Below, piece by piece: positions 51,313 through 59,591 of a DNA stretch of 64,000 nucleotides. Every line of letters starts with the position of its first letter. Positions within the stretch are counted from its first letter, which is position 1. The position numbers and the translations under genes are program-made. This stretch comes from JAEXZL01 sp049943125 (GTDB lineage Bacteria; Bacillota; Clostridia; Clostridiales; Clostridiaceae), in the NCBI RefSeq assembly GCF_049943125.1, contig NZ_CP188040.1:2790001-2854000 (forward strand), in the 5' to 3' direction. The notes beneath the pieces were generated by a model. That model saw only the letters and a list, made by a program, of their open reading frames with translations, did not search any database and was not told the origin of the DNA.

Positions 51313-52218
51313 TTAGTATATATCCTTTAATAGTTCATAAACCTTTTCCTTAGTGGCAAGACCTTCTGAAAAAGCACTGGCACTTCCTGTAGCCACGCTC
51401 ATCTTAAAAGCTTCTTCAAAGTCATTATTATTTAAATATCCGGCAATAAAGCCCGCTACCATAGAATCTCCAGCACCTACAGAGTTTACTACTTTACCCT
51501 TTGGAGCTTGGGATTTGAAAACCTTATCCTCCTCTGTGACAAATACAGCTCCATCTCCAGCCATTGATATTAATACATTTCTGGCACCCATTTCTCTAAG
51601 CCTTTTAGCGTAATAGATGCTTTCCTCTTGATTTGTAATTTTAACCTTGAATAGCTCGCCCAGCTCATGGTGATTTGGTTTTATTAAAAATGGCTTATAT
51701 TTTAAAACATTTAATAATAAATCCTTTGTTGCATCTACTATAATCCTAACTTTTTTATCCCTTAATTTTTCTATTATTAGTTCATAAATATTCTCTGGAA
51801 GGGACCTTGGAATACTTCCTGCTAGAACTAGTATATCACCCTCCTGTAAGTAATCTATCTTCTTATATAATAAAGCTAAAGCATCATGGTCAATAGCTGG
51901 ACCTTGACCGTTAATCTCAGATTCTTCATTAGATTTTAATTTAACGTTAATCCTTGATATGCCACTTTTTAGCTTAATAAAATCTGTTGTGCAGCCCATA
52001 TCCTTAGCTTTTTTCTCAATTTCCTCACCAGTAAAGCCAGCTATGAATCCAAGAGCTATATTTTCTACCTTTAAGTTATTTAAAACTATAGAAACATTAA
52101 TTCCTTTTCCTCCAGGATAAATTTCTTCAAAGGTTGTTCTATTAACAGCCCCTAGCTTAAAATCATTGACTCTAACTATATAATCAAGAGATGGATTAAA
52201 GGTTATAGTATATATCAT
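51313..52218 (-). CDS. fruK: 1-phosphofructokinase
   Basis: 301 aa PfkB-family kinase. Converts fructose 1-phosphate to fructose 1,6-bisphosphate. ITFNPSLDYIVRV opens the protein, GGKGINVSIVLNNL is the first PfkB signature, and VNSVGAGDSMVAGFIAGYL is the second, with the catalytic Asp. Its ATG overlaps the fruR stop as ATGA, with GGAGG inside the fruR gene. Confidence 0.95.
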   Translation of the reverse strand: MIYTITFNPSLDYIVRVNDFKLGAVNRTTFEEIYPGGKGINVSIVLNNLKVENIALGFIAGFTGEEIEKKAKDMGCTTDFIKLKSGISRINVKLKSNEESEINGQGPAIDHDALALLYKKIDYLQEGDILVLAGSIPRSLPENIYELIIEKLRDKKVRIIVDATKDLLLNVLKYKPFLIKPNHHELGELFKVKITNQEESIYYAKRLREMGARNVLISMAGDGAVFVTEEDKVFKSQAPKGKVVNSVGAGDSMVAGFIAGYLNNNDFEEAFKMSVATGSASAFSEGLATKEKVYELLKDIY

Positions 52219-52967
52219 AATTTTGAGACCTCCAAAATTTCAGTTTTATCTATATATTTATCATCCTCTATTTCCGTAGTAATTATTACGCATTTATCTA
52301 TTTCTGCAAAGGTAACGGAGCTTATTTCATTAAATTTTGTTTTATCCGCAAGGATATAAGGATTTCTTGTTCTTTTAATAGCTTCTTCCTTTACTAACGC
52401 TTCTTTAATATCAGGGGTTGTAAAGCCTCTATAGTCTGAAATTCCATTGGTTCCAAAGAAACCTTTAGTAAAATTATATTTTTTTAGACTATTTATAGCC
52501 TCTATTCCTACTATAGCCTCGGTGATTAATTTTACTTCTCCGCCAATTATATAGGTTGTAAAGCCTCTGCTTATTAATTTTTTAGCCTGATTTATACCAT
52601 TGGTCACATATACTGCATTTTTTTCGGTTAAATAGTCTATTATCAAATTTGTTGTTGTTCCTGAATCTATATAAACAAAATCATCAGCTACTACTAAGCT
52701 AGCTGCATAGCTTGCTATAATAGCTTTATTTTCTATATTTAAGCCTTCTCTTACAGATATATTATCTTCCCTAGTGTTAAATTCGTTTTCAATAAGAGTC
52801 GCACCGCCATGAACCTTTTTAAGCTTTCCCTCCGAATGCAAATAGTTTAAATCTCTTCTTATTGTTGATTCAGAGGTGTCTAAGAGTTTTACTAGCTCAT
52901 TTACATATACAACTGAATTTTTTCTTAGCTCCTCTAGTATGAACTTATGTCTTTCTTCCGTTAGCAT
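52215..52967 (-). CDS. fruR: DeoR-family repressor of the fructose operon
   Basis: 250 aa from ATG 52967, with GAGGTG 6 bases before; a GTG at 52976 is part of that site. DeoR N-terminal HTH: RHKFILEELRKNSVVYVNELVKLLDTSESTIRRDLNYLHSEGKLKKVHGGA. The C-terminal DeoR sensor domain has VYIDSGTTTNLIIDYL and VTNGIN, which bind sugar phosphates, presumably fructose 1-phosphate. It is first in its operon and likely autoregulates. Confidence 0.92.
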   Translation of the reverse strand: MLTEERHKFILEELRKNSVVYVNELVKLLDTSESTIRRDLNYLHSEGKLKKVHGGATLIENEFNTREDNISVREGLNIENKAIIASYAASLVVADDFVYIDSGTTTNLIIDYLTEKNAVYVTNGINQAKKLISRGFTTYIIGGEVKLITEAIVGIEAINSLKKYNFTKGFFGTNGISDYRGFTTPDIKEALVKEEAIKRTRNPYILADKTKFNEISSVTFAEIDKCVIITTEIEDDKYIDKTEILEVSKL

Positions 52968-52987
52968 AATAATCACCTCTTGCCTAT

Positions 52988-53016
52988 ATAATACTATGGA
53001 AGAAAAACGATTTCAA
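52988..53016 (-). promoter_or_regulatory. Promoter of fruR-fruK-fruA
   Basis: On the minus strand TTGAAA (53016-53011), 17-base spacer, TATTAT (52993-52988). It lies just upstream of the fruR ribosome binding site. Confidence 0.8.
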
Positions 53017-53045
53017 CCATTTTCGTTCAAAAACATTCAAAAAAA
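53011..53045 (-). promoter_or_regulatory. Candidate FruR operator, direct TTGAA repeats
   Basis: Three TTGAA half-sites on the minus strand within about 35 bases (TTGAATG, TTGAACGAAA, TTGAAATCG), the last one overlapping the -35 box. DeoR-type repressors often bind direct repeats, so this is a plausible FruR site; not proven. Confidence 0.5.
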
Positions 53046-53358
53046 TTCATATGATATTTGATATATAATCAAAATAGTTCATGAATTATACTCATAATAA
53101 TTTCAGGGTGAAACTAGATAATAGTTTTGTTTTTTTTATATAGAAATTTTAATAAAATGATTAATGGTAGACTCATAAGGTAACGGTTTTTAGGAAACAG
53201 TAAAATTTTTTGGTGTAAACGTAGTGCATTTCTCTGAATTTACAATAGTTTAGGGTATAGCTTGTGTATATGTGATATAATTAATAAAATGTAAAAATTA
53301 TCAATATATTATGAAAAATAATCGTTGAAATCATAATTATTATAAAGGAGTAAGGAAT

Positions 53359-54351
53359 ATGAGTTTGACAGTAAATAATTTATCAAAAAAATACGGAGAT
53401 AAAGTTGCACTAGAGAGTCTCTCATTTGAGATGGATAAGCCTGGTGTTTATGCTCTTTTGGGTACTAATGGTGCCGGTAAGACCACGGCAATCCGAATGA
53501 TGCTGGATATGCTTTCTAAGGATAGTGGAGAGGTTATGTGGAATGGTAGCCCTTTAAGCACTGATACCTGTAATGTTGGTTACTTAGCAGAGGAGCGTGG
53601 ACTATATCCTAAATATAATCTCATGGACCAGCTTATTTATTTTGCAGGACTTAGAGGAATATCTAAGAATGAAGCTAAGAAAAGGATTAAATATTGGGCA
53701 AAAAGATTAGAGGTGGAGGAATATCTTTATCCAGACACCACAAATGCAGCTGCACCTCTAGTGGGAGAGAAAAGGAAGCTTGGCTTTGGTGGAGCTAAGA
53801 AGAAGAGTAATCAGAAGAAAAAAGCTGATCAGCTTTCTAAGGGTAATCAGCAGAAGATACAGTTTATGATAGCCCTTTTATCAGATCCTGAGCTTATTAT
53901 ATTAGACGAGCCTATGTCGGGATTAGATCCAGTAAATACAGACCTTTTCCGTTCAATCATCAATGAGGAGATTGAGAAGGGTAAGTATCTTATCATGTCA
54001 AGCCATCAAATGTCCACGGTAGAAGAGTTCTGCACGGATATTATTATATTAAACAAAAGTAAAGTGGTTCTCCAGGGAAATTTAAATGATATTAAGAGGA
54101 GCTACGGAAGAATAAATCTATCTCTCAAGGTGGAAGAGGATATTTCAAAATATATTGAAGAGGCAAGGGTTACAATCCAGTCGGAAAAGGAGTTTGAATA
54201 TAATCTTAAAGTATCTGGAGAGGAGCAAGCAAATAAGCTGTTAGGGATGCTCATCGCAGCTAATATCTCAATAATTCGCTTTGATTTACGTGAGCCGTCA
54301 CTTCATGAAATCTTTGTACAGAAGGTTGGTGAAGCTAATGAAGGCCAATAA
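53359..54351 (+). CDS. ABC transporter ATPase, NatA-like, with a Lys-rich insertion
   Basis: 330 aa. Walker A LLGTNGAGKTTAIRM (residues 34-48), signature LSKGNQQKIQFM (159-170), Walker B LIILDEPMSGLD, H-loop MSSHQMST. About 30 residues (126-157), rich in Lys and Gly (GEKRKLGFGGAKKKSNQKKK), are inserted directly before the signature motif; ordinary NatA-type proteins go straight from the helical domain to LSKGNQQ. The frame is intact through the insertion. Energises the two permeases downstream. An extended -10 promoter (TGATATAAT, 53273-53281) lies about 78 bases ahead. Confidence 0.9.
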   Translation: MSLTVNNLSKKYGDKVALESLSFEMDKPGVYALLGTNGAGKTTAIRMMLDMLSKDSGEVMWNGSPLSTDTCNVGYLAEERGLYPKYNLMDQLIYFAGLRGISKNEAKKRIKYWAKRLEVEEYLYPDTTNAAAPLVGEKRKLGFGGAKKKSNQKKKADQLSKGNQQKIQFMIALLSDPELIILDEPMSGLDPVNTDLFRSIINEEIEKGKYLIMSSHQMSTVEEFCTDIIILNKSKVVLQGNLNDIKRSYGRINLSLKVEEDISKYIEEARVTIQSEKEFEYNLKVSGEEQANKLLGMLIAANISIIRFDLREPSLHEIFVQKVGEANEGQ

Positions 54352-55651
54352 AAATGCTTTTACTGGAACTGGTAAGGTATTTTCCTTTACCCTAACGCAG
54401 CTTTTAAAAAGCAAGGGTAATATTATTTCCTTAGTAGTTACAATTATTTTATGCTTATTAAGTGCTCCCATTGCTTCACTTATTATGGGAGGTGAGGTAA
54501 AAGAGGAGCAGCTTGGAATAAATAATATATATTATTTAAATGAAACGGAATACGATATTGAATTTCAAGCATTATCAGAGCCTGGAAGCTTATTTGAAGG
54601 TGCCAAAGTCCAAGAGGCGGATTTTAATGTTGATAATTACACAGACAATATCAATGGGAATGATGCCTTGGTTCATGTTGCTCTTAGTAGTGAAGATAAT
54701 AGCTATCATATAGGAGTATATCATTTAATGGAGGATGCTTACTCTTTTGATATTTTGGCTTCTGAGGTTTCAAGGTTATGTGAGGAAGCAAGGTTTAGGG
54801 CATTAGGTGCTACAGAGGAGCAGCTTAAAATTCTCATGACCGCCTTTGAAATCAATACAGAAGAGGTAGCTGAATATATGGAAGAGGAGAGTGTAGGCTT
54901 TGACGGAGCCTTTGCTGTTCAGTATGGATATTCCATCATAGTTTTAATTTTAACTATGTTCTCCATAACCTATATAATCAGATCGATTATTGAGGAAAAG
55001 GCCTCGAAGCTGGTGGAGACCTTAATGGTGAGCATAAAACCCTTAGGGATGATAGTAGGAAAGATACTTGCAGTTATGGCTTACGTGTTTGGATTAATAG
55101 TATCAATAGCCTTATCTCTTCTAATATCCTATAAAGTGACAGGAGTCTTTTTAGATACAAGTCCTATAAGCAATGCTTTGGCTGACTTTGGATTAAACTC
55201 TGAACTTTTAAATATCGGTCCTATAACAATTATAGTTGCTATGATATCTCTAGTTCTTGGCTATCTGACCTTCTCAATCCTTGGAGGATTAGCGGGTACA
55301 AGCTGCTCCAGTATGGAGGAGGTAGAATCAGCTAATATGAATGTGGTTTTAGTGGTTATGCTTGGATATATGGCTTCTACCTTCATGGTAGGCTTTAATA
55401 ATGAGGTAGTATCAATAATAGGCTCTCTACTGCCTATCATATCCATATTCGCTGCACCAGTGCATTATGTCCTGGGAAATATTAGCTTTGGGATATTGGC
55501 TCTATCCTGGCTCCTTCAGGCTGGTGTAATTATCCTCTTAGCCTGGTTCTGTGGAAGGGTATATCATCACTTATTAATGTACAGAGGAAATAAGCTCAAG
55601 CTAAAGGCTATGGTTTCCCTTGCTCGTACAAAACAAGTAAAGGAGGTATAA
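54338..55651 (+). CDS. ABC-2 type permease, NatB-like
   Basis: 437 aa from ATG 54338, overlapping the ATPase gene by 14 bases with GGTGAAG in front; the frame is open upstream but has no site. One membrane helix near the N terminus, a 170-residue extracytoplasmic loop, and five or six C-terminal helices, with SIIEEKASKLVETLMVSIKPLGMIVGKILAVM between the first two, the motif of Na+/drug exporter permeases. Confidence 0.88.
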   Translation: MKANKNAFTGTGKVFSFTLTQLLKSKGNIISLVVTIILCLLSAPIASLIMGGEVKEEQLGINNIYYLNETEYDIEFQALSEPGSLFEGAKVQEADFNVDNYTDNINGNDALVHVALSSEDNSYHIGVYHLMEDAYSFDILASEVSRLCEEARFRALGATEEQLKILMTAFEINTEEVAEYMEEESVGFDGAFAVQYGYSIIVLILTMFSITYIIRSIIEEKASKLVETLMVSIKPLGMIVGKILAVMAYVFGLIVSIALSLLISYKVTGVFLDTSPISNALADFGLNSELLNIGPITIIVAMISLVLGYLTFSILGGLAGTSCSSMEEVESANMNVVLVVMLGYMASTFMVGFNNEVVSIIGSLLPIISIFAAPVHYVLGNISFGILALSWLLQAGVIILLAWFCGRVYHHLLMYRGNKLKLKAMVSLARTKQVKEV

Positions 55652-55653
55652 AA

Positions 55654-57015
55654 ATGAAGAATGAATTTAAGGGTTTTTCAAAAGTCTTCTCCTTTACCTT
55701 TAGGCAGCATGGAAAGAATAAAGGCTATTTGACTACCACAATTATTATCGGACTTCTATGTCTTTTGCTTCCTGCAATAATTATGGTAGCAGTAGATCAC
55801 TTCGGAGGAGATGAAGAAGAAGCTGTTGAATATATAACTGAGAAGGTTTCAGAGGTTTATGTTATAGACAAGACTCCCGGAGAAGAGGTTGATTATTCTA
55901 TACTCAATACTATTAATGATAAAAGCTTTTCTGCTATTTCCTATAAAAACTATGAGGATATAGACACTGCTGGCAGAGATGCAAGGGGCAGTGAAGGTAC
56001 TTTGATTATGTTAATCGAGCCTGAGGATAATAGAAATGTTATTAATATTCTGTTGCCGGAGGAATCAAAGCTGTCTGAGGATGATGCCTATGCTTATAAT
56101 AGCTTTATAGGTAGCTATTTTCAGATGATTATGGTTCAAAAATCAGGACTTGATTATGAGCAGGTACAAGACCTCACTAGACCAATCGTAGGAGATGCTA
56201 TTTCAGAGGAGGAAGCGATTTCTTTAGATGGATCAAAGAATGAATTAGATATGGTAAAGGACGTATTCTCTATAGCACTTCCTTATCTCACCATTATGGT
56301 GCTGTATTTTATGATTCTAGCCTATGGCCAGGGGGTTGCAAATAGCGTAATAATGGAGAAAAATTCTAAGCTAGTGGATACCTTCCTTATTACTGTAAAA
56401 CCTACTGCAGTGATTCTTGGAAAGGTATTGGCGATTTTTCTCACAGGTATATTGCAGCTTTTTAGCTGGATTGTGGCTTTGATAATAAGCTTTACTGTAG
56501 GGATAGCTATTGTAAATTGGATGAACCCTAGTACTGAAATGGTGCTAATCCAGTTCTTTGATTCCTTTGGAAGTGTATCTGGTTTATTCTCCCCGGGTGG
56601 GATAATTCTAGCAATATTAATTATACTGGCAGGCTTCCTATTGTATTGCGGTTTAGCAGCCATAGGTGGAGCCATGGCTAGTAAGCCTGAGGATTTACCT
56701 GTTACTAATTTACTCTTTACCTGGGCTTTAGTAATCAGCTTCTTTGCATGTCTCTATGGTGGAGTAATGGAAGGAAGCCTAACAGGCTCTAGCTGGCAGG
56801 CCTTTGTACCCTTTACCTCCATGATGGTGGTTCCTGGTATGGCCCTTTTAGGTGACATATCTGTGATGGGTGCTCTCATATCCTTTGCAATACTTTTAAT
56901 AACCACTTTAATCATCGTATGGTTAGCTGGAAAGATATATGTAATGCTCATATTCTATAGAGGCAATTCAATTCCTATTGGCAAGGTGTTTAAGATGGTG
57001 AAGAGTAAGAAGTAA
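55654..57015 (+). CDS. ABC-2 type permease, second copy
   Basis: 453 aa with the same architecture as the permease before it: N-terminal helix, long external loop, then VIMEKNSKLVDTFLITVKPTAVILGKVLAIF and C-terminal helices. Starts 2 bases after the preceding stop. The two permeases are diverged paralogues and likely form a heterodimer with the ATPase. Substrate unknown. Confidence 0.88.
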   Translation: MKNEFKGFSKVFSFTFRQHGKNKGYLTTTIIIGLLCLLLPAIIMVAVDHFGGDEEEAVEYITEKVSEVYVIDKTPGEEVDYSILNTINDKSFSAISYKNYEDIDTAGRDARGSEGTLIMLIEPEDNRNVINILLPEESKLSEDDAYAYNSFIGSYFQMIMVQKSGLDYEQVQDLTRPIVGDAISEEEAISLDGSKNELDMVKDVFSIALPYLTIMVLYFMILAYGQGVANSVIMEKNSKLVDTFLITVKPTAVILGKVLAIFLTGILQLFSWIVALIISFTVGIAIVNWMNPSTEMVLIQFFDSFGSVSGLFSPGGIILAILIILAGFLLYCGLAAIGGAMASKPEDLPVTNLLFTWALVISFFACLYGGVMEGSLTGSSWQAFVPFTSMMVVPGMALLGDISVMGALISFAILLITTLIIVWLAGKIYVMLIFYRGNSIPIGKVFKMVKSKK

Positions 57016-57062
57016 ATAAGAGTATAAAGATAAGTCAAGCTAATATATATAGAAAAGATAAG

Positions 57063-57107
57063 AAGGCCCACACTCCTAGGATGATAACCTTGGAGTGTGG
57101 GCTTTAG
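57063..57107 (+). terminator. Terminator of the ABC exporter operon
   Basis: GCCCACACTCC (57066-57076) pairs with GGAGTGTGGGC (57092-57102), extended by partial pairing in the loop, then TTTAGTGTT. Confidence 0.85.
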
Positions 57108-57291
57108 TGTTATTAAATAAGCAGTGATTCATATTATAATAATGTTAATTTTTTATATGACTTTGATTTTATGCAATCCAAATGGTATTATATGTATTAA
57201 ATGGGATTAATATATATAATTCGGTAATCTGATATTGAATTGTTATTCCATCTGAATAAGAGAATCTTATTATTGGATAGGAGAGACAGAT

Positions 57292-58032
57292 ATGGGTTTA
57301 TGGTCAATATTAAAAGGTGAGCAGCCTGGAATAATTGAAGGATTACTCCATTATAAAAATAAAGGACAATATGGAGAGTACTTAACAGAATATGCACTTG
57401 GTCACGATAACATAAAAGGCTACTTAAAGATAATAACTAATGTTTATATACCATATAAAGGCAGAACTACAGAAATAGATGTTGTTATGGTACATGAGAA
57501 GGGGATTTTTGTTTTTGAAAGTAAAAATTATAGTGGTTGGATTTTCGGTAGTGAACAACAGCAAAAATGGACTCAAAGCTTTCCAAATGGAGACAAAACT
57601 CAGTTTTATAATCCTATAATTCAAAATCAAGGACATATAAAAGCTTTAACAGAGTATCTTGGAACATCTAGCACAAATCTTTCTTCCTATATAATTTTTT
57701 CAGAACGATGTGAATTAAAGCGGATACCTGATAATAATCATAATTACAGGATTCTTAAGAGAAATAAGCTATTAAAAGAGCTGCGCAAAGAGTTAGAATC
57801 CAAGCCGGTAGTATATACACGAAGGGAAGTAGATAATATTGGGGAAAAGCTTGCTACAGCAGCAAATGTAGACAAGAAAATGAAAGAACAGCATATTAAC
57901 GAAATCAAGGAAAGAATCAGTGGAACCACATGTCCATTTTGTGGTGAACAATTGGTGGAAAGAAAAGGTCAATATGGTGCCTTTTACGGTTGCAGTACAT
58001 TCCCCAAGTGTAAGTATAAGAGGAAGATATAA
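57292..58032 (+). CDS. NERD domain protein with topoisomerase-type zinc finger
   Basis: 246 aa. The NERD (nuclease-related) domain covers about residues 18-130: EYLTEYALGHDNI, YIPYKGRTTEIDVVMVHEKGIFVFESKNYSGWIFG, where the E...D...E-x-K residues match a PD-(D/E)XK core. The C-terminal CPFCGEQLVERKGQYGAFYGCSTFPKCKY is a zinc finger of the kind at the end of bacterial topoisomerase I. Both parts suggest DNA contact. Monocistronic; function in the cell unknown. Confidence 0.9.
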   Translation: MGLWSILKGEQPGIIEGLLHYKNKGQYGEYLTEYALGHDNIKGYLKIITNVYIPYKGRTTEIDVVMVHEKGIFVFESKNYSGWIFGSEQQQKWTQSFPNGDKTQFYNPIIQNQGHIKALTEYLGTSSTNLSSYIIFSERCELKRIPDNNHNYRILKRNKLLKELRKELESKPVVYTRREVDNIGEKLATAANVDKKMKEQHINEIKERISGTTCPFCGEQLVERKGQYGAFYGCSTFPKCKYKRKI

Positions 58033-58093
58033 AAGAACTTTATTTATAGATTTATAGAATTAATTTACAAATATTTTCTAAGGAGGATTTATT

Positions 58094-58687
58094 ATGGCAA
58101 AGCTTCTTTATCAAGGACATGGCAGCTATAGAATTACTGCTGATAATGGTATTGTTATATATGTAGATCCCTTTGCGGGAGAGGGTTATGATATTCCTGC
58201 AGATATAGTTTTAATAACCCATGAGCATAAGGATCATAATAATCTTGAGCTTATTACTCAAAAAGACCACTGCACTGTTCTAAGGTCTTCTGATATGCTT
58301 ATTGTTGGACATTATGAGAAGAAGATTATCTCGGGAATAACTATAGAAGCAGTACCAGCTTATAACAAAAATCATGATAGGGCTTCCTGTGTAGGTTATG
58401 TTATATCCATAGATGGTATTAAGGTCTATGGAGCAGGGGATACCTCCTTGACAGAGTATATGGCGCTGATGCTTTCCCTGGAGGAGATAGATTATGCACT
58501 ACTTCCCATAGATGGTGTGTATAATATGGATATACCAGAAGCAGAGCGTTGCGCTGAAGTAATAAATGCTAAGCACACCATTCCTATTCATATGAAGCCA
58601 GGTGAGCTTTTTGATAAAGAAAGGGCTGATAGCTTCAAAGGAAAGAACAAGCTTGTAGTTGAGCCTGGTGAAGAATTAAATCTTTGA
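58094..58687 (+). CDS. Metallo-beta-lactamase-fold hydrolase (UlaG-like)
   Basis: 197 aa. ILITHEHKDHNN is the first metal motif (H-x-H-x-D-H), SIDGIKVYGAGDTSLTEYM supplies the Asp and IPIHMKPGE the last His. The length is short for the fold and typical of the UlaG-like YfhI/SAV-type group with unknown substrate. AAGGAGG precedes the ATG. Confidence 0.88.
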   Translation: MAKLLYQGHGSYRITADNGIVIYVDPFAGEGYDIPADIVLITHEHKDHNNLELITQKDHCTVLRSSDMLIVGHYEKKIISGITIEAVPAYNKNHDRASCVGYVISIDGIKVYGAGDTSLTEYMALMLSLEEIDYALLPIDGVYNMDIPEAERCAEVINAKHTIPIHMKPGELFDKERADSFKGKNKLVVEPGEELNL

Positions 58688-58705
58688 TAAGTGACTTATT
58701 AGAAG

Positions 58706-58780
58706 AGTCTTTTAGTCTTATGTCTATTAATAGAAGGTTAGCTTTTAGTAAATAGATATAAGGCTATTAGACTTTTTTTA
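58706..58780 (+). terminator. Long near-perfect hairpin terminator
   Basis: A 23-base arm beginning AGTCTTTTAG (58706) pairs with the arm ending TATTAGACT (58773), with four mismatches, and is followed by a run of eight T. Confidence 0.8.
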
Positions 58781-58883
58781 AAATGGTCATTTTGAAGTGG
58801 TAGCCCTTGTGATAAAATTATATTTAAAGATAATGAAAAACTTGAGAGAAAGAGTCAATATTGAATATTGGCAGGTGGTTTAT

Positions 58884-59387
58884 ATGGAAAAGAATGAAAG
58901 AGATTATTATTTTAATATATTTTTAAACCTAGTAAGAGCTACCTATATGAATTTAGAGAAGGATTGGGAAAAGATAGCCAAGGAGGCTGGTCTTACCCAT
59001 GCTCAGATGCACGCCCTATGGATATTGAATCTCGATGATGGCTTGACCTTAGATGAGCTAGGTAATATAGCCTTATGGAATAAATCCACCACCTCAGCCC
59101 TCATTAGTAGATTGGTGAAGAAGGGTTACGTTAGAAAAGAAAAATATCTAAATAATAGCAGAATCATAAAGATTTATATTACAGACACCGGAAGGGTAAT
59201 TCTTGATAAGAGCGTTGGCTCTAAATCAGCTTTTGAGTTTATGGGGCTCTTTGAAAATTTTGATAGGCAGGAAATCGAAGTATTCTTAAAGACTCTAGAT
59301 AAGATCTGCGATAAGGTTGGTAAGTGGGATATGAAGGATTTTAGAAGCTTTTTAGAAGTATCCTCCAATAAATTGTTTAAAAATTAA
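58884..59387 (+). CDS. MarR-family transcriptional regulator
   Basis: 167 aa from ATG 58884 with AGGTGG at 58873-58878; the frame is open back to 58797 but lacks a site there. MarR winged helix: LTLDELGNIALWNKSTTSALISRLVKKGYVRKEKYLNNSRIIKIYITDTGR. It precedes the flavin oxidoreductase gene by about 200 bases and probably controls it through the palindrome at 59548. Confidence 0.9.
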   Translation: MEKNERDYYFNIFLNLVRATYMNLEKDWEKIAKEAGLTHAQMHALWILNLDDGLTLDELGNIALWNKSTTSALISRLVKKGYVRKEKYLNNSRIIKIYITDTGRVILDKSVGSKSAFEFMGLFENFDRQEIEVFLKTLDKICDKVGKWDMKDFRSFLEVSSNKLFKN

Positions 59388-59547
59388 CAAAACCTATTGA
59401 AATACTATTTTTTGCTGATATAATTGTTAGTGTAAGGTTAAATTTGTGAGCGAATTTTATTTTTACTGGACATAAATAACGGACTTTTTCAAATTAATAA
59501 TAGGTTATCTGATATATAGCAGGTAATTATTATTTTTTGAAATAAAA

Positions 59548-59559
59548 TTCGTTAACGAA
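59548..59559. promoter_or_regulatory. Candidate MarR operator, perfect palindrome
   Basis: TTCGTTAACGAA is a perfect 12-base palindrome 33 bases before the reductase start and about 160 bases after the MarR gene. A further GCGAAT-containing half-site is at about 59450. The size and symmetry suit a MarR dimer. Confidence 0.55.
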
Positions 59560-59591
59560 AGTTAAAAATATAACAAATTAGGAGGCAAGCT

